From: Ctena decussata
Taxonomy: Eukaryota > Mollusca > Bivalvia > Lucinida > Lucinidae
DNA length: 64,000 nucleotides
NCBI GenBank assembly: GCA_963989385.1
Contig: OZ022511.1
Location: forward strand, 28,576,503-28,640,502
Direction of reading: 5' to 3'
A program made the translations under genes and the position numbers. The notes under the pieces are model-generated. The model had not been told where the DNA came from and made no database searches. It saw only the letters and a program-made list of their open reading frames with translations. Shown here piece by piece: positions 13,515 through 22,493 of this stretch. Numbering within the stretch: position 1 is the first letter of the stretch; the number at the start of each line of letters is the position of its first letter.

Positions 13515-13863
13515 GCAATTAGACTCACGCGCTACGTAACAGTTAATTGTTGCAGAATAAAACACGGTAACTTTCCATTGCTTCTATAGGCGCACTGTGT
13601 TAGAATTATAGTTATTCAGCTTCAAAAATGTTTAGAGGTAAGTTTAATATAATTTGCTCTTCAGTCTTATACTTTATTGCCCTGTACAATGAAAAACTCC
13701 TTGCCATCACAGAATTTTTTTCCGAACAGCTTAATTTAACACGAGTTTGTGTCGTGCAAAACCTAGCTATCATCCTATTATCAAAACTAACAAACTGTAG
13801 ATTGATAGCCCCTTCCGTTTATTTTAAAGATTTTTTTATAAAACATGTAAGAAAATGCTCAAA

Positions 13864-13867
13864 ATGG
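13864..13867. repeat. Target-site duplication, left copy (ATGG)
   Basis: ATGG precedes the 5' LTR and recurs at 27122-27125 just after the 3' LTR. Four-base duplications are known for gypsy-type integrases. A 5-base AATGG reading is possible if the LTR ends one base earlier, but that loses the TG...CA ends. Confidence 0.85.
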
Positions 13868-14473
13868 TGTAGTGACCCAGTTTTCATCCGAAATGTGTTG
13901 TTGATTGTAACTGGCGAACATGTGTATTGGGTCAGCTGTTTATCGATGTTTTAGTTTGCAGCTGATATTGGTGGTATTTGAAGATATGCAATTACGACAG
14001 TATGTGAATTCATAAGCAATCTGCTTACCTCTCATTTTATGCCTGTGATATCTTTGGAAGTGCCATTATGAGAGTTATTTCTTGTAAAAACTGACTGTGA
14101 AGTGTGTGTTTCTGATCGGTGACCTCCATTTTGTATGTTGTGTATTGGCTGTGTGAGTATTGTATTATGGGATATGTTGTTGTGTGCGGTCAAGTGGAAC
14201 TGTCAAAACATTCGTCTGTCAAAAGTCCGTCAGTCTGACTTGAGTGTATTTTCTTAGAAATCTGTGAGCAGAGAAATTTTATTGTTGTAAGGGTCATTTT
14301 GTATATTCATTGGGGAGTTTTTTTATTATAATTTTATCGTCGATGCCATTCAAGAATATTAAGTTTTCTTTGTTTAAAGAGGTTGACCCCTCGTATTTTC
14401 TATGAAATTCAATATGGCCGACGTTAAACTTTGGTTGCGGGAACGTCTTCCTACGTCTCAGACGTCGTGGGAT

Positions 14474-14503
14474 CACGTGACCCCGCAGCATCTTTGCTGC
14501 GGG
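14474..14503. promoter_or_regulatory. E-box and 9-bp hairpin in LTR U3
   Basis: CACGTG at 14474-14479 is a perfect E-box. It is followed by CCCGCAGCA (14482-14490), loop TCTT, and TGCTGCGGG (14495-14503), a perfect 9-bp stem. Both lie about 60-85 bases upstream of the TATA box. The same arrangement is at +11,706 in the 3' LTR. Confidence 0.55.
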
Positions 14504-14558
14504 TTGGGGAATCCCGCATCTGTATAGTAGTGGGATCGTGGGACGTGGGAATGCGGGA

Positions 14559-14566
14559 TATATAAG
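14559..14566 (+). promoter_or_regulatory. LTR TATA box
   Basis: TATATAAG, with an initiator-like TTCAGTT at 14594-14600 about 36 bases downstream (A at 14596). This is the likely start of the genomic RNA and hence the U3/R border. The 3' LTR copy is at 26265-26272. Confidence 0.65.
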
Positions 14567-15419
14567 TTGGGTTCCTGCAAGTGCAAGAGGACTTCAGTTT
14601 AACCTTCGTTGAGTGCAGATCGTTTTTAGGTTATCTTAATTTCTTTGGCTTCTTTTTTCTAAATTTACATAAGTTGCACTTAAGTTTTAAACATTTAAGG
14701 ATGGGTAGATAAATTCTTAAGAATAAGGGGACCATTTTAATGTTTTCCAAGAAATATTAGCAAGAAATTACTTTATTTTTACATGAAAGCTCCAGTTTGC
14801 ATAAGATAGCATTTTCCTTTATAAAGCACAGGCTTACTATAAAAACTGTCCCAGCTTGTTGGCATGTCATGGCTTAATTAACTGATTAATTGTTTTACAG
14901 GTTTTTATACCGAATGACCCATTGACTAGTACATGAGAGTGATCACTGTCCGCGTGGTATGAGAGAGATTTGTATGTCAGTGTAAATGCAAACCTACAAT
15001 GTAAACATGTCCACTAGGTCTTTGTCTGTACGTCTGTGTCTAGATACTTGTTGAAACCCGTACGTCTTAGTCTGATTGCTTGTTGAACATTAGAAATAAG
15101 AAAACACATGTAGTTTTTTTTAAACAGTTTATTTTTCAAATATAATTAATTCAGCGTGATTTCGTTTCTAGTCTTTATTTCATTTCCATTGTTACTTTAA
15201 AGTCTGCACGTTTACAAGTCACAGAGATTCCTTAGTTTCCTTCCCTGAAGTCCACATTTTTTTATTTGCAAAGCCTGGTCATTCAACACTAGTGCTTTGA
15301 TAACAGCGGGCCGAACTCTCACTGTTTGCCAGTGACTGTTTGCGTTTTGCTACTATACCTGGTCAGATCCTAACCAGCCTGAGAGAGTTCAAGGCTGCAG
15401 ACTCGGCTCGTAACATAAG

Positions 15420-15437
15420 TGGTGGCAAGGCGGTGCG
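15420..15437 (+). other. Primer-binding site, leucine-tRNA-like
   Basis: TGGTGGCA begins four bases after the 5' LTR. It complements the 3' end of a tRNA ending TGCCACCA, as leucine tRNAs do in other animals. Complementarity beyond the first eight bases is imperfect by my recall of the tRNA, so the identity is provisional. Confidence 0.5.
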
Positions 15438-15477
15438 ATTTGTTTCATCAGACTAACAGATCGTGAGATTCGAACCA

Positions 15478-17433
15478 ATGAGCAGCGAGAACTCTGAGAG
15501 AGAAGAGACTGCAGGGTGCAGTGAAGGCGCTCTTGACCCGGTAGACGGTACCATGCAGACGGAAGAGGTTTCCATGGGCGGTACAGGGTCAACACTGTCC
15601 AGAGACGGTGAAATGCAACAAGAAGCAGCCTCTACTCTTATGCAACTACATGGTAGAGTATATTCTGACCAGTCACAAGGTGATACAAACAATTTTGCGA
15701 GTGGAATTGAACTCCGGAAAAGTTCGAGCGAGTACTACTATACAACTCCTAATAGGGCGTCCTGTGGCAGACCATGGGAAAATACACATCCCGCTTTTAG
15801 CAGGAATGCTGTAAATCCTCAGGATCAAGATAACACCACATTCATGCATAACCCTGTTCTCTTTTCGCAAGCAAACATACAAAACACAATTTCGGGCCTT
15901 ACTAACGCTATTAGCGGCATACAACAGCAACAGGCAAACATGCATGTGAGACAAGATAGCATAACCAGCACACTTGAGTGTGTCTTATCAGCGCTGCAAG
16001 AGCTGAAAGATTGCAACTCTGCATCAGTAGGAAACGGCCCTAGTGCGAGCGCTGCAGAAAAGGGGGCTACAGTGACATATGCAGGGACAGAATCTAGCAG
16101 TTATGAACAGGGGCATAGTACGTACGCCTGCAATGGGGTAATTCAAAACATAGCAGAAGTATCTCAAGGAAACCCAAATTCGCGGTCATTAAATGGGGGT
16201 TTAGAGAATACTCAGGTCAATTGGGAAAATCAAGGGTCCCAGGGCAACGCGACCATAAATCCCTGCACTAATGACATTTCTGGTGAAGTCCGTGGTAGAG
16301 ACAATGTATATGAAGGGAGACAACAACGGACAGTACAATTTGCAGATACTCGCGATTCCTTGGACGTAACCCGTGGGAGGAACATTCAAAGGACAGGGGT
16401 CGAAAGGAGACAAACTTCCCCAGTGTTCTATGGCTTGAAACTACCACCTTTCAACGGCAAAGAAGACTGGAAAGTCTGGATCAATCGTTTCGAGGCCATA
16501 GCAGAAAGAAGAATCTGGAGTGAAGAAACCAAGCTTGATAATCTCTTACCGAAGTTACAAGGAAGAGCCGGTGACTTCGTATATACTCAGTTGCCTAGAG
16601 CTACACTAGCCTGCTACACAGAACTAGTCAAGGAGCTCAATAGCAGATTTAGAGTTGTAGAAACGCAGAGAGCCTTTGCAGCAAAATTCAGCCAGAGAGC
16701 TCAAAGAGCAGACGAAACAGTAGAAGAATACGCAGCAGACCTAAAACGGCTGTATGCTAAAGCATACAAGTTCAGAGATAATAAAACCAGACAGGAAGAT
16801 CTTGTTCGGAGATTTTTAGATGGAATGCGGGATAGCGAAGCCCGATTTGAAATCGAGTACCATAAGGAACCCGATGATATAGACGAGGCTGTATACCATG
16901 CCGTCAATTTCATTCAGACGAGGCGAAGAAGTTCACAGGTAACATTGGGAGATAAGAAATTTAAGAAGTATTTAAGAAGAACGAATCTCGAGTGCGACAG
17001 CCCGAGTGAAGGCGAAGAGCCGTATGTGACAGATGAGGAGCAGGACAGAGTATACAGGGTACCGACAAGCTCAGAAAAGCCTCAGTCTAGGAAGCCATTA
17101 AGAACAGGACAACCTGTAGAGCAGGCAGAAGCAAAAGCTAATGCACCGACCGACTCCATGAAAGTCTTGACGGAAACTAGGGACTTAGTTCAGGCGTTAG
17201 TAACGCAAATCAAGGAACAATCCCTGGCAGGTAAAAAGGCCCAACAAGATAATACTTCACAAGCAGGGAAGAAAAGATTTGTGTGTTATGGTTGCCAGCA
17301 GCCTAACCACATTTTAAGGGACTGTCCCAACAGGACAAGTAAGTCAGCTGCAAACGGGAGACCAGTAAGGGCAAATGAGGCTCCGCAACGCCGAAGCCAG
17401 CAGAATGGTAGAGAGCAGAATCATTTAAACTAG
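15478..17433 (+). CDS. gag: Gag polyprotein (651 aa)
   Basis: Structural protein of the particle. The N-terminal 300 residues are low-complexity (Q/N/S/G-rich). A retrotransposon-gag capsid region follows at about residues 317-455 (FNGKEDWKVWINRFE start; TVEEYAADL later). A CCHC knuckle, C603-x2-C-x4-H-x4-C616, precedes a basic tail, as in nucleocapsid. The frame is open five codons upstream from a GTG at 15463, but ATG 15478 is the first AUG. The stop TAG at 17431 directly abuts a slippery heptamer, so gag is made by termination and gag-pol by -1 frameshifting. Confidence 0.93.
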   Translation: MSSENSEREETAGCSEGALDPVDGTMQTEEVSMGGTGSTLSRDGEMQQEAASTLMQLHGRVYSDQSQGDTNNFASGIELRKSSSEYYYTTPNRASCGRPWENTHPAFSRNAVNPQDQDNTTFMHNPVLFSQANIQNTISGLTNAISGIQQQQANMHVRQDSITSTLECVLSALQELKDCNSASVGNGPSASAAEKGATVTYAGTESSSYEQGHSTYACNGVIQNIAEVSQGNPNSRSLNGGLENTQVNWENQGSQGNATINPCTNDISGEVRGRDNVYEGRQQRTVQFADTRDSLDVTRGRNIQRTGVERRQTSPVFYGLKLPPFNGKEDWKVWINRFEAIAERRIWSEETKLDNLLPKLQGRAGDFVYTQLPRATLACYTELVKELNSRFRVVETQRAFAAKFSQRAQRADETVEEYAADLKRLYAKAYKFRDNKTRQEDLVRRFLDGMRDSEARFEIEYHKEPDDIDEAVYHAVNFIQTRRRSSQVTLGDKKFKKYLRRTNLECDSPSEGEEPYVTDEEQDRVYRVPTSSEKPQSRKPLRTGQPVEQAEAKANAPTDSMKVLTETRDLVQALVTQIKEQSLAGKKAQQDNTSQAGKKRFVCYGCQQPNHILRDCPNRTSKSAANGRPVRANEAPQRRSQQNGREQNHLN

Positions 17434-17469
17434 AGCAGGCTGTCTCTGGCGGCCACAGGGAAGCCTGTT
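17424..17469 (+). promoter_or_regulatory. -1 ribosomal frameshift signal: slippery site and stem-loop
   Basis: In the gag frame, 17424-17430 reads T_TTA_AAC, the X_XXY_YYZ heptamer used by many retroelements and nidoviruses; the gag stop follows at once. AGCAGGCT (17434-17441) pairs with AGCCTGTT (17462-17469) with one G-U. After one bulged base, TCTCTG (17443-17448) pairs with CAGGGA (17456-17461) around a 7-base loop. The slip moves exactly into the pol frame, which is open from 17412. The spacer is 3 bases, or 5 if the first two pairs melt. Confidence 0.85.
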
Positions 17470-18722
17470 TCAATAATAATGGCCAAGTAAAACAAGAAAT
17501 TCCAAAAACTGATAATGTTATCAAATCCATAAAAGTTACTAGAAAATTGCCTGATGGCATATATATACGCGGCGCTGTACAAGGTTACCCGTTGCTTTTC
17601 ACAACTGACACCGGTGCGTCAAAAACGATAATTTCGAACCACGTCTATGAAGCCATGAAGCTAGAAGATAGACCAGAACTCCAGAAAACTTCAAAATTGG
17701 TAGGTGCCAGTGGTGTGGCAATAAAAGAGACAGGAAAAGGTAACTTTTTATTGAAGTTAGGGCCAGTCCATCTAGAAGTCGAAGCCATTGTGGCTGAGAT
17801 AGATGATGATGGGTTGTTAGGGATCGATGTCTTGCAGAATGGAACTGGTGGCCCAACTGATTTATTAATGAGTAAAGGTGTCCTAATGATTAACAAACAA
17901 GAAGTGCCAATTATACAGGTGGGCGTCACCAGTAGGGTGCGCCGGGTCACCGCAGCTGATCATTCCGTCATACCTGCTCAGAGTGAGAGTGTAATAGACG
18001 TATATGTTGAGAGGCAGGAGTACGACGATTTTTCTAGTGAACAAGAATATGTAATTGAGCCTACAGAACATTTTCAGACAGAATACCCTTTACAGATGGC
18101 ATCCACACTTGTGGATATTAATCAAGCTTGTACTTGTAAAGTAAGACTATTGAACCCTTTCCCGACAGCCATGGCGATAAAGCAAGACGCTGTTATAGGA
18201 AAAGCAGAGCCTATAGAGGGGCATCCAATTGTAGTTGTTGATCAGGAAGACAAGAATGAAACAGAAAATTATGTCAGAGTAAGAAGAGTAGACCTGTCCA
18301 AAGGAGATGAGAGGCAGAACATTCCTGAAAATTATACCCAGGAAACTTGTGGCAGTAAGCATAATGAAATTCCCAGTCATTTGAAAGATTTATATGAGAA
18401 ATCTACTAGAGGGCTAGAGAATCATCAGAAAGAAAGAGTTGCACAGCTCTTAGACAGGTTTCAAGACAGTTTCTCCAGGCATGAGTGGGACATAGGTCTG
18501 ACTCACTTGACAGAGCATGCCATTAAAACTGGAGATGCACCACCTATCAAGCAAGCTCCGAGGCGAGTTCCGTTAGCTTATGCAGAAGATGAAAAGAAAG
18601 CGATAGAAGATCTGAAGGCTAAGGGCGTAATTAGAGATAGTGTGTCACCCTGGGCTAGCCCAATCGTTCTAGTGTCCAAAAAGGATGGTGGGGTAAGCCT
18701 TGTGTTGACTACAGAAAGGTGA
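17431..18722 (+). CDS. pol: Pol, first part: aspartic protease and RT fingers
   Basis: Entered by -1 frameshift from gag, so it needs no AUG. The retropepsin active site D-T-G-A is at 17607-17618. A later LLGID motif (about 17815-17829) is the second protease signature. From about 18530 comes the RT N-terminus: the pre-RT PPIKQAPRRVP segment, then SPWASPIVLVSKKDGG. The RT homology then leaves this frame and a stop follows at 18720-18722, while RT continues in the next frame from about 18701. The reading is therefore a broken polyprotein, not a natural end. Confidence 0.9.
18695..18705 (+). other. Frame break inside RT
   Basis: RT homology passes from one frame to the frame one base back within a few codons, after the KKDGG motif and before the VDYRK-type motif. 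There is no slippery heptamer or stem-loop like the one at 17424. The site is a short T run, where indel errors are common. It is either a disabling mutation in this copy or an assembly error. Confidence 0.8.
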
Positions 18723-21667
18723 ATGAATTGGTAAAGCCTGACGGATTTCCGTTACCACGAATACAAGACTGCCTGGATGCCGTGGCAGGCTCCAAGTTAT
18801 TCAGCACTTTTGATCTTACAAGTGGCTACTTCCAAATCCCCCTAAAGAAGGAAGACATTCCTAAGAGTGCGTTTGTTTGCAAATACGGTCATTTTGAAAT
18901 GACTCGTATGCCCTTCGGTTTGAATGATTCGGCTTCCACATTTCAGCGGACAATGGAAATGGCACTACAAGGCCTCCAATGGATGACATGCCTAATATAT
19001 ATAGACGACGTCATCATCTTTGGAAAGAACTTTGAGGAACACATGAGCAGAGTTGAAGAGGTGTTCGAGAGGATTAAAGCAGCAGGCCTAAAGCTAAAAC
19101 CCGAAAAGTGTACGATGCTACAAGAAGAAGTCATTTTCCTTGGTCACGTGGTATCAGGTGAGGGTGTGAAGCCCAGTCCTACCAACATATCAAAGATCAT
19201 GAACTGGCCAAAACCGAAGACTGCAAGACAAGTTAAACAGCTGGTAGCAATGGGGTCTTATTATCGTCGCTACGTAAAAGATTTTGCTAGCATTGTAAGA
19301 CCTATGGTAGAACTAACAAGAAAAGGAAAGAAGTTTATTTGGACAGATGCTTGTGACACGTCCTTTGACCTTTTGAAGAAGGCTCTGGTTAGTACAGATG
19401 TCATGGGGTATCCCTTAAATGAAGCAGGTGATTTCATACTGGACGTAGACGCTTCTGATGTAGGAATAGGTGGAATACTACACCAGGTGCAAGATGGGCG
19501 AGAAAAAGTGATAGCATATGCCAGCAGGGCTTTAAACAAGGCTGAGAAAAATTATTGCATTACAGAAAAAGAACTACTTGCCGTCCGTTATTTTATTGAA
19601 TATTTCAGACAGTATTTGTTAGGAAGAAGGTTCTTGGTGAATAGTGACCACCAAGCTTTAGTTTGGCTATTCAGATTGCGAGAGCCACGAGGGAAAATAG
19701 CCAGATGGTTAGAAATCTTATGTCAGTACGATTTTTCCATAGAATACAGACCAGGGCGGAAGCAAGGTCACTGTGACGCTCTTTCCAGGTGTGAGAATCC
19801 AAAGGACTGCGAATGTCCTGAGCAAGACACAAGCGAGCCTTTGAAATGTGGCCCTTGTCGCAAATGCGTAAAGAGGGCTGAAGAAATGATGCATAAGGAG
19901 CTGTGTTCTGAAGTTTTACCTCTACATTCAGCACCAACAGAGGAAAAGCCCGAGGTTACAGAGTCAGCTCAACCCGAGACAAAAGCTGATACTGAGGTTA
20001 ATGATATATCCCTTACCGAGGAGAGAGTCGAAGCTGAAGATTCTGCACCATCCAAAGCGGGAGCCGAGGTTCAAGAGTCTGCAGAAACTGAGACAAGAAC
20101 CAAGTGCGGTGATTCTCCACGGACTGAGGTAAGATTTAATACAGTTGATGCTGAGCTGACCAATGCTAAAGTGGTAAGAGGGGTAAGTACTGGTAAGGCT
20201 AGTGAACCTTTACCAGGACCTTCGAATGAGGGTCAGTCAAGACCCACAGTTAAACTAGGCTGTGCCAATAGTGCAATTGCCTGGGCTGGAGATAAGTCAA
20301 TCACCGACTTAAGTAAGCTCCAAAATGCAGATGAGGACATTGGGCCGATTTTACGAGCAAAGTTAGCCAACGACAGACCAACAGGTCGAGATTTGGTCAC
20401 TGTGAGTCCCGGTTGCAGACATTACTGGATCTTATGGGATTCACTTGTACTTCAAGACGGACTTCTCTTCAAGAAATTTGTGAAGAAAGATGGCTCTGGT
20501 GAATATTTACAGTTTATAGTCCCTAAGGCCATGAAGCATGAGGTCCTGTACCAGATGCATGACTCCATCTTGTCAGGTCATCTTGGGTGTAAGAAGACAA
20601 AAGAGAAGACACTTCAAAGATTTTATTGGTTTGCTTTAAAAGAAGACATACACCTGCACATCCGGAAATGCGATATATGCGGAGCAGATAAAAAGCCAGT
20701 TAGAACTCCAAGAGCTCCATTGGGTTCACTTTCAGCGGGTGCTCCCGGAGACTGCATCGCCACAGATTATCTTGGTCCATTTCCCATTACAGACAGGGGA
20801 AACAGGTATATACTCCTACTAACCGACCATTTCTCCAAGTATGTCGAAATCCTTGCAGTTCCTGACATGTCAGCTGAGGTGTGTGCCGCCAAAATAGTCA
20901 ATGAATTTATCGCTCGTTGGGGATGCCCTCTGGTTATACACAGCGACCAAGGCCGAACATACGAAAGCAAAATATTCAAAGAGATGTGCAGGATGTTAGA
21001 AATCAGAAAGAGTCGTACCAGTCCAAGAAATCCCAAAGGCAATGGCCAGTCCGAAAGATTTAATAGGACGTTGCTGCGAATGGTCAAAGCTTATTTATGC
21101 GGGGAGCAACGTAATTGGGATTTACACCTAGGCTGCCTAGCAGGGGCCTATAGGGCAACACCAAATGAATCTACCAGGTTAACGCCCAACCTACTGACGA
21201 TGGGAAGAGAGGTTCGGTTGCCAGCAGAGCTTGTCTTTGGAAGTACGACCTCATCACAAGAGGGAGAGATTACCTCCTATGGTGACTATGTAGATGAGCT
21301 GAGGTCCCGAATGCAACATGCACATGAAGTAGCAAGGAAACATCTATCCTCAGCAGCCAAGAGAAGCAAAGAGCTGTATGACACCAAGATTGCCCTGAAC
21401 AGATATGACAAGGGAGATCTGGTTTGGTGCTTGGACGAGTCCAGAAAGGTTGGTGTCATGCCAAAGTTAGAGCCCACATATGGGGGACCGTTTTTGGTGA
21501 AGAAGAAGATAACAGAGATGAACTTCATATTGCAGGTAGACCCGTCTGGCAAGGAGAAGCTAGTACATCACAACAAGCTAAAGCCATATGAGGGTGATAG
21601 TCCGCCAAACTGGCTGAGAAAGGCCAAGAAGAAGCTTCTGAGGACTAAGGAGGGTCTAGGACAATAA
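18701..21667 (+). CDS. pol: Pol, second part: RT, RNase H, integrase
   Basis: RT palm and thumb follow, with the catalytic Y-I-D-D box at 18998-19009. RNase H begins near 19430 with the DVDASD acidic motif and later TEKELLAV and HQALVWL. A Cys-rich and then Glu/Thr-rich spacer (about 19790-20250) precedes integrase. Integrase has the zinc motif H(20558)-x6-H(20579)-x29-C(20669)-x2-C(20678). Its catalytic triad is D(20765), D(20945), E(21053) with the standard 35-residue gap. The C-terminal YGGPF motif is the gypsy GPY/F module. It starts mid-domain because of the frame break; all visible catalytic residues are intact. Confidence 0.93.
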   Translation, partial: CVDYRKVNELVKPDGFPLPRIQDCLDAVAGSKLFSTFDLTSGYFQIPLKKEDIPKSAFVCKYGHFEMTRMPFGLNDSASTFQRTMEMALQGLQWMTCLIYIDDVIIFGKNFEEHMSRVEEVFERIKAAGLKLKPEKCTMLQEEVIFLGHVVSGEGVKPSPTNISKIMNWPKPKTARQVKQLVAMGSYYRRYVKDFASIVRPMVELTRKGKKFIWTDACDTSFDLLKKALVSTDVMGYPLNEAGDFILDVDASDVGIGGILHQVQDGREKVIAYASRALNKAEKNYCITEKELLAVRYFIEYFRQYLLGRRFLVNSDHQALVWLFRLREPRGKIARWLEILCQYDFSIEYRPGRKQGHCDALSRCENPKDCECPEQDTSEPLKCGPCRKCVKRAEEMMHKELCSEVLPLHSAPTEEKPEVTESAQPETKADTEVNDISLTEERVEAEDSAPSKAGAEVQESAETETRTKCGDSPRTEVRFNTVDAELTNAKVVRGVSTGKASEPLPGPSNEGQSRPTVKLGCANSAIAWAGDKSITDLSKLQNADEDIGPILRAKLANDRPTGRDLVTVSPGCRHYWILWDSLVLQDGLLFKKFVKKDGSGEYLQFIVPKAMKHEVLYQMHDSILSGHLGCKKTKEKTLQRFYWFALKEDIHLHIRKCDICGADKKPVRTPRAPLGSLSAGAPGDCIATDYLGPFPITDRGNRYILLLTDHFSKYVEILAVPDMSAEVCAAKIVNEFIARWGCPLVIHSDQGRTYESKIFKEMCRMLEIRKSRTSPRNPKGNGQSERFNRTLLRMVKAYLCGEQRNWDLHLGCLAGAYRATPNESTRLTPNLLTMGREVRLPAELVFGSTTSSQEGEITSYGDYVDELRSRMQHAHEVARKHLSSAAKRSKELYDTKIALNRYDKGDLVWCLDESRKVGVMPKLEPTYGGPFLVKKKITEMNFILQVDPSGKEKLVHHNKLKPYEGDSPPNWLRKAKKKLLRTKEGLGQ

Positions 21668-22493
21668 GCAGAGTTGGAAAGTTTTTTTTTGATTTTTTTT
21701 TCTCTTTTAATCCTCATGACATTAAACAACTTACATTCCACATAATCTTGTACTTTTTTATTTGACTGTCAATGTTTATCCCAGTGTGCAAGAGCAATCG
21801 TTAGATAGGGTACATATATCCAGCTGAACAATATTCCCAGAGGGGGTTGGTTGTCAACTAAGTATCGTTGGATTTGGAAATGTGGCCATTCAGATCGGAC
21901 AGCTATATCAATGTTTAGGATCCAGGATGGGGAAAAGGGATTGATGCGTTTGATTTAAGCCATTACTTCGGTGATTAGGGTGATTGTTGAACCAAAGGTC
22001 GCGAGTACGGAAAAGCTGTAAGCTGTGAGAGGTAAAGTTCGGTTGCATTTGCGTGGGCATACAAATGAGGGTATGCGTTCGGGTATTAATATGATGATCA
22101 GAGACCAGAGTATGATTGACGAAATTTTCACAAGGTAGAATCGAAAGACCACGACCGACAGTTACGAGTTACTGTAGGGTTCAGCAGACGAAGTACCCGG
22201 TAGATTTAGAATGGTTTATACGATGTCAAACTATCCTTTAGAATACCTGGATTAAACAAAAGTACATATGCGAGCGGTGCGATGGGGGCTTGAAGCCGAC
22301 TGGCGGCGTGATTATCAATTGTATGAAGTTAGTAGTGAGCTGTGTGAACATTTTACGAGTCGCTTATTCAACGAAACTAAGTCATAAGCCGTCCTACCGT
22401 AAACAGTGATCTCGAGCATGTTCAGTCTTTGGGGTCAAGATGCGGAGTCGATAGCTCACGGGGGGGATGGTTATTGTGTGCTTTCAGGTGAAA
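21668..22493 (+). other. Spacer between pol and ORF3
   Basis: No open frame is supported. It starts with a T-rich stretch (21680-21710) and ends with a pyrimidine-containing splice-acceptor-like GTGCTTTCAG (22478-22487), six bases before the preferred ORF3 AUG. Confidence 0.5.
22478..22487 (+). promoter_or_regulatory. Possible 3' splice site for an ORF3 subgenomic mRNA
   Basis: GTGCTTTCAG precedes GTGAAAATGG, so splicing here would place the ORF3 AUG (22494) as the first AUG of the exon, with A at -3 and G at +4. Retroviruses and errantiviruses express env this way. The donor was not identified and the polypyrimidine tract is short. Confidence 0.4.

Larger units (their letters stand above)
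12990..13693. repeat. Left arm of an inverted repeat bracketing the LTR element
   Basis: Segments 12998-13130 and 13605-13693 are close reverse complements of 27410-27270 and 27265-27190. The left arm is interrupted by about 475 bases (13131-13605) that contain a hairpin MITE. The arms include a shared AGAGGTAAGTTTAATATAAT block. The LTR retrotransposon therefore sits in the loop of an older foldback. Confidence 0.75.
13868..15415 (+). repeat. 5' LTR (1,548 bp)
   Basis: Starts TGTAGTGACCC and ends GGCTCGTAACA; the same sequence recurs at 25574-27121. It should hold the promoter (U3), the start site near 14596 and the R/U5 region. This is long for a Ty3/Gypsy LTR. The short frame at 14294-14491 on the - strand occurs in both LTRs because they are copies, and it has no coding support. 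Confidence 0.97.

Noticed and set aside
13628..13954. 108-aa ORF with AUG followed by a GTAAGT-like donor
   Set aside because: It runs across the LTR boundary at 13868, and the AGAGGTAAGT block is part of a foldback arm repeated at 27250; the frame is chimeric.
14294..14491. 65-aa ORF duplicated exactly at 26000-26197
   Set aside because: Both copies lie antisense in the two LTRs; identity reflects LTR duplication, not coding constraint.
18700..18722. Second programmed frameshift in pol
   Set aside because: There is no slippery heptamer or stem, and the break lies inside the RT fold between conserved motifs rather than at a domain border.
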